From: an uncultured Aquimarina sp.
GTDB taxonomy: Bacteria > Bacteroidota > Bacteroidia > Flavobacteriales > Flavobacteriaceae
DNA length: 64,000 nt
Direction of reading: 5' to 3'
NCBI GenBank assembly: GCA_947498775.1
Contig: CANMLL010000007.1
Span: 1 to 64,000, forward strand
The translations under genes were made by a program, and so were the position numbers. Under the pieces are notes generated by a model. That model was not told the origin of the DNA and made no database searches. It saw only the letters and a list, made by a program, of their open reading frames with translations. Below, piece by piece: positions 60,717 to 64,000 of the stretch (within the stretch, counting starts at the first letter, position 1; each line of letters begins with the position of its first letter).

Positions 60717-62891
60717 ATGATTCGTATTTCAGAAAAAACATTAAAAGACTTAGAGTTTGACACAATCCTTGATCACATTGCAGCGTTGTGCAATACCGAT
60801 TATGGAAAATCAAAAGCGCTAAAAGTTATACCTTTTGAAACCGAACAAAAACTCAAAATTGCTTTACAAGAAGTTTTCGAATACAAATCCTCTAGTTTTA
60901 ATGATACTAGAATTCCGAATCATGGATTTGACAGTATCAACAAAGAAATTCAGTTATTAAACATAGAGAATACTTTTCTGGAGGCTTCTAATCTTAAAAA
61001 ATTGGTTTCTATAAGCATCACCAGTAATGATTTGCTATCATTTTTCAAATCAAATAAAGAACTTTATCCTATTTTATATCAAACCTCTACTAATGTTCCT
61101 TTCACAAAAGAAATCATTAATCTAATTGAAGCCATACTGGATAAATTTGGTGAAATAAAAGATAGTGCATCTACTACCCTGCTTGGCCTAAGAAAAGAGA
61201 TTAATATCATTCAGGCAAAACTAAATGGAAGTTTTGGGAAAGACCTTACTCGTTATAATAGTTTAGGATACCTGGACGAAATCAAAGAGAGTGTTGTTGA
61301 TAATCGCAGGGTCCTTGCAGTTAAGTCCATGTACCGTAGAAAAGTGAAGGGAGCTATTATGGGTAATTCTAAGACCGGAAGCATTGTCTATATAGAGCCT
61401 GAAGCCACGCTTCAGTTTAGTCGTGAGCTAAGCAATCTTCAATATGAAGAACGCGAAGAGATCGTAAAAATATTAAAAGAACTTACAAATAAGTTACGCC
61501 CTTTTGATGAACTCCTGCAGCAATACCAGGAGTACCTTAGCGACATTGATTTGGTCTCGGCCAAGGCAAAATATGCATCTAAGCTCAATGCAGTTCTCCC
61601 CAAGATCACAAAAACACGAGAACTTACCCTAAAAGAAGCTTATCATCCTCTTCTTCTGCTTTCTAACCAAAGTAAAGGAGAAAAAACATTCCCTCAAACA
61701 ATAAATTTGGATCAAAACAATAGAATAATTGTTATTTCTGGACCCAATGCAGGAGGAAAAAGCATTACTTTAAAAACCATTGGGTTACTACAAGTAATGT
61801 TACAAAGTGGGATGCTAATCCCTGTACATGAATATAGCAGAATGTGCCTTTTTGATATTATTTTGACCGATATTGGCGATAATCAATCGATCGAAAACCA
61901 TTTAAGCACCTATAGCTATCGCTTGAAGAACATGAATTATTTCCTTCGGAAATGTAACAATAAGACCCTATTTCTTATCGACGAATTCGGAACCGGTAGT
62001 GACCCAGAACTGGGCGGTGCTTTGGCCGAAGCTTTTCTAGAAGTTTTTTATGAACGTGAATCATTTGGCATCATAACTACTCATTATGCCAATTTAAAAA
62101 TGCTTGCCAACGAGCTTCCCAATATGTCCAATGCAAATATGCTTTTTGATGCAAGAACACTAGAGCCTTTATTCAAATTATATCTTGGTGAAGCCGGAAG
62201 TTCTTTTACATTTGAAGTAGCACAAAAAAATGGAATTCCGTATAGCTTGATCAACAAAGCAAAGAAAAAAGTAGAACGCGGTAAGATTAGGTTTGATAAG
62301 AGCATTGCAAATCTTCAGAAAGAGCGATCTAAACTTCAAAAAACAACTTCGACCCTAAAAACAAAAGAGCAAAAGGCGGAAGAAGAAAAAGAACGATTAG
62401 AAAGGATAAATGATCGTGTACAACGTAAATTAGAAAGCTATCAAGAACTATATGACAGCAATCAACGAATGATTTATCTAGGTAAAAAACTTGATGATAT
62501 AAGTGAAAAATACTTTAACAATAAAAAGAAGCGCGAATTGATCGATGAGTTCATGAAAATTGTTCAAGTCGAAAATTCTAAACGAAAGAAACAATCGGCT
62601 AAGCAAAGAAATGTAGAAAAAGCCAAAAAGAAAAAGGTTGTAGAGGAAGTAGAAAAAAAGGTAAAAGTAATTCGCGAAAAGAAAAAAGAAGAAAAAAAGA
62701 AAGAAGAGAAAATAGAACAGCAAAAACCCAAAGTAACACTTAAAATTGGTGACCGTGTGCGCATGATCGATGGAAAATCAATCGGAACCATTGATACCCT
62801 CGAAAAAGGCAAAGCGGTGGTTAACTATGGTATTTTTACAACTAATGTAGCCGTTGATCAACTTGAATTTGTAGAACGAAAAAAGAAATAA
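60717..62891 (+). CDS. mutS2: MutS2-type ATPase lacking the Smr domain
   Basis: This is a 724-residue protein if started at the ATG at 60717 (MIRISEKTLKDLEFD, the usual family start); an in-frame ATG at 60702 would add five residues. It has the MutS core/clamp helices, Walker A GPNAGGKSIT (about residue 342) and Walker B LFLIDEFGTGSDPE. After about residue 530 follow a long coiled coil and a Lys/Glu-rich low-complexity stretch (KVIREKKKEEKKKEEK), then a small KOW-like beta domain (VTLKIGDRVRMIDG). The C-terminal Smr nuclease seen in Firmicutes MutS2 is absent, as usual in Bacteroidetes. Possible roles are suppression of recombination or ribosome rescue (family knowledge). Confidence 0.92.
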   Translation: MIRISEKTLKDLEFDTILDHIAALCNTDYGKSKALKVIPFETEQKLKIALQEVFEYKSSSFNDTRIPNHGFDSINKEIQLLNIENTFLEASNLKKLVSISITSNDLLSFFKSNKELYPILYQTSTNVPFTKEIINLIEAILDKFGEIKDSASTTLLGLRKEINIIQAKLNGSFGKDLTRYNSLGYLDEIKESVVDNRRVLAVKSMYRRKVKGAIMGNSKTGSIVYIEPEATLQFSRELSNLQYEEREEIVKILKELTNKLRPFDELLQQYQEYLSDIDLVSAKAKYASKLNAVLPKITKTRELTLKEAYHPLLLLSNQSKGEKTFPQTINLDQNNRIIVISGPNAGGKSITLKTIGLLQVMLQSGMLIPVHEYSRMCLFDIILTDIGDNQSIENHLSTYSYRLKNMNYFLRKCNNKTLFLIDEFGTGSDPELGGALAEAFLEVFYERESFGIITTHYANLKMLANELPNMSNANMLFDARTLEPLFKLYLGEAGSSFTFEVAQKNGIPYSLINKAKKKVERGKIRFDKSIANLQKERSKLQKTTSTLKTKEQKAEEEKERLERINDRVQRKLESYQELYDSNQRMIYLGKKLDDISEKYFNNKKKRELIDEFMKIVQVENSKRKKQSAKQRNVEKAKKKKVVEEVEKKVKVIREKKKEEKKKEEKIEQQKPKVTLKIGDRVRMIDGKSIGTIDTLEKGKAVVNYGIFTTNVAVDQLEFVERKKK

Positions 62892-63002
62892 TACTACTAA
62901 ATCCTGCTAAAATCTATTCTTGTTAAAGTATCCTTAAACAACAATCCTGACAGTATTACTTTTATATATTTGAGGCATTACATCAAAACTACTTCAACAA
63001 TT

Positions 63003-64000
63003 ATGCGAAAATTACTTTTTGTAATAGGGCTATGCCTTTTTATCCCTTTTATTTCAAACGCGCAAAAACCCAATAAACCTAATGCTTCAGAAATTCATGA
63101 AGCCATCAAAAAGCTAAATTTTTTAGGTTCGGTTTTATATGTTGCAGCCCATCCAGATGATGAAAATACCCGATTTATCTCCTATATGTCCAATCATCAA
63201 AAGGCTAGAACAGCTTATTTATCAATGACCCGCGGAGATGGTGGTCAAAACTTAATAGGCCCTGAAATCAGAGAACTTCTTGGGGTTATTCGAACACAAG
63301 AATTGTTGGCAGCCCGCATAACCGATGGTGGAGAGCAAATGTTCACACGAGCCAATGATTTTGGATACTCAAAACATCCAGATGAGACACTCACTATATG
63401 GGATAAAAAAGAAGTTTTAAGCGATGTAGTTTGGGCCATCAGAAAATTTAGACCCGATGTCATTATTAATAGATTTGATCATAGAACACCAGGGTCAACA
63501 CATGGCCATCATACTTCGTCGGCTATGCTAAGTGAAGAGGCTTTTGGACTATCAGGAGATAAAAACAGGTATCCTGATCAGTTACAATATGTTGAATCTT
63601 GGCAACCAAAAAGATTATTTTTCAATACATCTTGGTGGTTTTATGGCAGCAGAGAAAACTTTGAAAAGGCAGACAAATCAAAACTATTAGTGTTTGATAC
63701 AGGAGTCTATTACCCTTCTTCAGGTCTATCAAATACCGAAATCGCTTCATTAAGTCGAAGTAATCATAAATCTCAAGGATTTGGTAGTACCGGAACTCGA
63801 GGGAAACAAAATGAGTATATAGAACTGATAAAAGGAGATCTACCTACAGATAAAACTAATATTTTTGAAGGGATTGACACCTCATGGAATCGTATTAAAG
63901 GAGGAAAAGCAATTGGCGATATTTTATACCAAGTTGAAAAGAATTTTGATTTCAGAAATCCGGCGGCTTCTGTCTCAGAACTGGTAAAAGCGTATCAAGG
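63003..64000 (+). CDS. PIG-L family deacetylase (5' part, runs off the window)
   Basis: The ATG at 63003 starts a signal peptide (cleavage near ISNAQ, about residue 20). The mature protein has the PIG-L zinc motif VAAHPDDE (His50, Asp52-53) and the third metal ligand region STHGHHTSSAM (about 166-174). The frame is open to base 64000, so at least 332 residues precede the missing C-terminus. Exported PIG-L proteins of this length class in Bacteroidetes remove N-acetyl groups from sugars; the exact substrate is unknown. A TATATTTG -7-like element lies at 62965-62972. Confidence 0.92.
   Translation, partial: MRKLLFVIGLCLFIPFISNAQKPNKPNASEIHEAIKKLNFLGSVLYVAAHPDDENTRFISYMSNHQKARTAYLSMTRGDGGQNLIGPEIRELLGVIRTQELLAARITDGGEQMFTRANDFGYSKHPDETLTIWDKKEVLSDVVWAIRKFRPDVIINRFDHRTPGSTHGHHTSSAMLSEEAFGLSGDKNRYPDQLQYVESWQPKRLFFNTSWWFYGSRENFEKADKSKLLVFDTGVYYPSSGLSNTEIASLSRSNHKSQGFGSTGTRGKQNEYIELIKGDLPTDKTNIFEGIDTSWNRIKGGKAIGDILYQVEKNFDFRNPAASVSELVKAYQ

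Noticed and set aside
62478..62812. Two Phe/Ser-rich minus-strand ORFs opposite the end of mutS2
   Set aside because: They are the complement of the Lys/Glu-rich low-complexity stretch of MutS2 and have compositionally biased translations.

Overview
The window is AT-rich DNA of a Bacteroidetes, most likely a marine Flavobacteriaceae of the Aquimarina/Kordia type. This rests on inference from the gene families present (S9D and M61 peptidases, head-GIN and DUF4097-like surface proteins, MutS2 without Smr, DUF1835), the general lack of Shine-Dalgarno sequences, occasional TTG starts, and promoters of the Bacteroidetes TTG / TAnnTTTG type, which are clear upstream of 52600 (minus strand) and 59779 (plus strand). 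No rRNA, tRNA or CRISPR array was seen.

Layout. 1-77 is the 3' end (domains V and VI) of a group II intron whose body lies outside the window. It is followed by two small lipoproteins (101-1394), two tandem class I PPK2 polyphosphate kinases (1534-3175), an M61 peptidase and an S9D peptidase in divergent orientation (3338-7982), a TPR hybrid histidine kinase, an EamA transporter, a 163-bp MITE-like inverted-repeat element (11503-11665), and lon. 14400-17346 is an ECF sigma / membrane anti-sigma / two-surface-protein operon.

17497-52600 is one large capsule or exopolysaccharide locus, almost entirely on the minus strand. Its left end carries the export and control genes: a CpsB-type PHP phosphatase convergent with a Wzc-type tyrosine kinase, and Wza. 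Next come a PglF-like dehydratase and a PglE-like aminotransferase, which would make a UDP-4-amino sugar. 25205-32827 is an unusual decoration cassette: a FemAB/GNAT-type transferase, a PglD acetyltransferase fused to an FAD/NAD(P) domain, a PglC-like initiating transferase, an acyl carrier protein, an AMP-dependent adenylating enzyme, a possible GNAT protein and a PurN-like formyltransferase. A second PglC paralogue, a GT4 and an AsnB/WbpS-type amidotransferase follow. A counter-oriented beta-helix lipoprotein (37376-39259) splits the locus. The right part (39451-52600) is a tightly packed operon, with several ATGA overlaps, for a NodB deacetylase, a formyltransferase, an EpsG/Wzy polymerase, five glycosyltransferases, a pyruvyltransferase, a Wzx flippase, a truncated formyltransferase remnant, and TviB/TviC. 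The predicted polymer contains an amidated N-acetyl-galactosaminuronic-type acid and an acylated or formylated 4-amino sugar, with pyruvate substituents.

The right end is housekeeping: a fused E1 2-oxoacid dehydrogenase; an operon of an Fe(II)/2OG oxygenase, SUI1, a DUF1835 protein and a nucleoside phosphorylase; two small membrane proteins (58334-58480 and 59779-59958); a periplasmic-binding-like protein with no signal peptide; ung; mutS2; and the 5' part of a PIG-L deacetylase running off the end.

The best candidates for undescribed biology are the adenylation/ACP/transferase cassette with its PglD-FAD fusion, and a recurrent TACCCCTA element (25032-25039, 52710-52717, 55079-55086), placed at one site directly upstream of the promoter of the polysaccharide operon.
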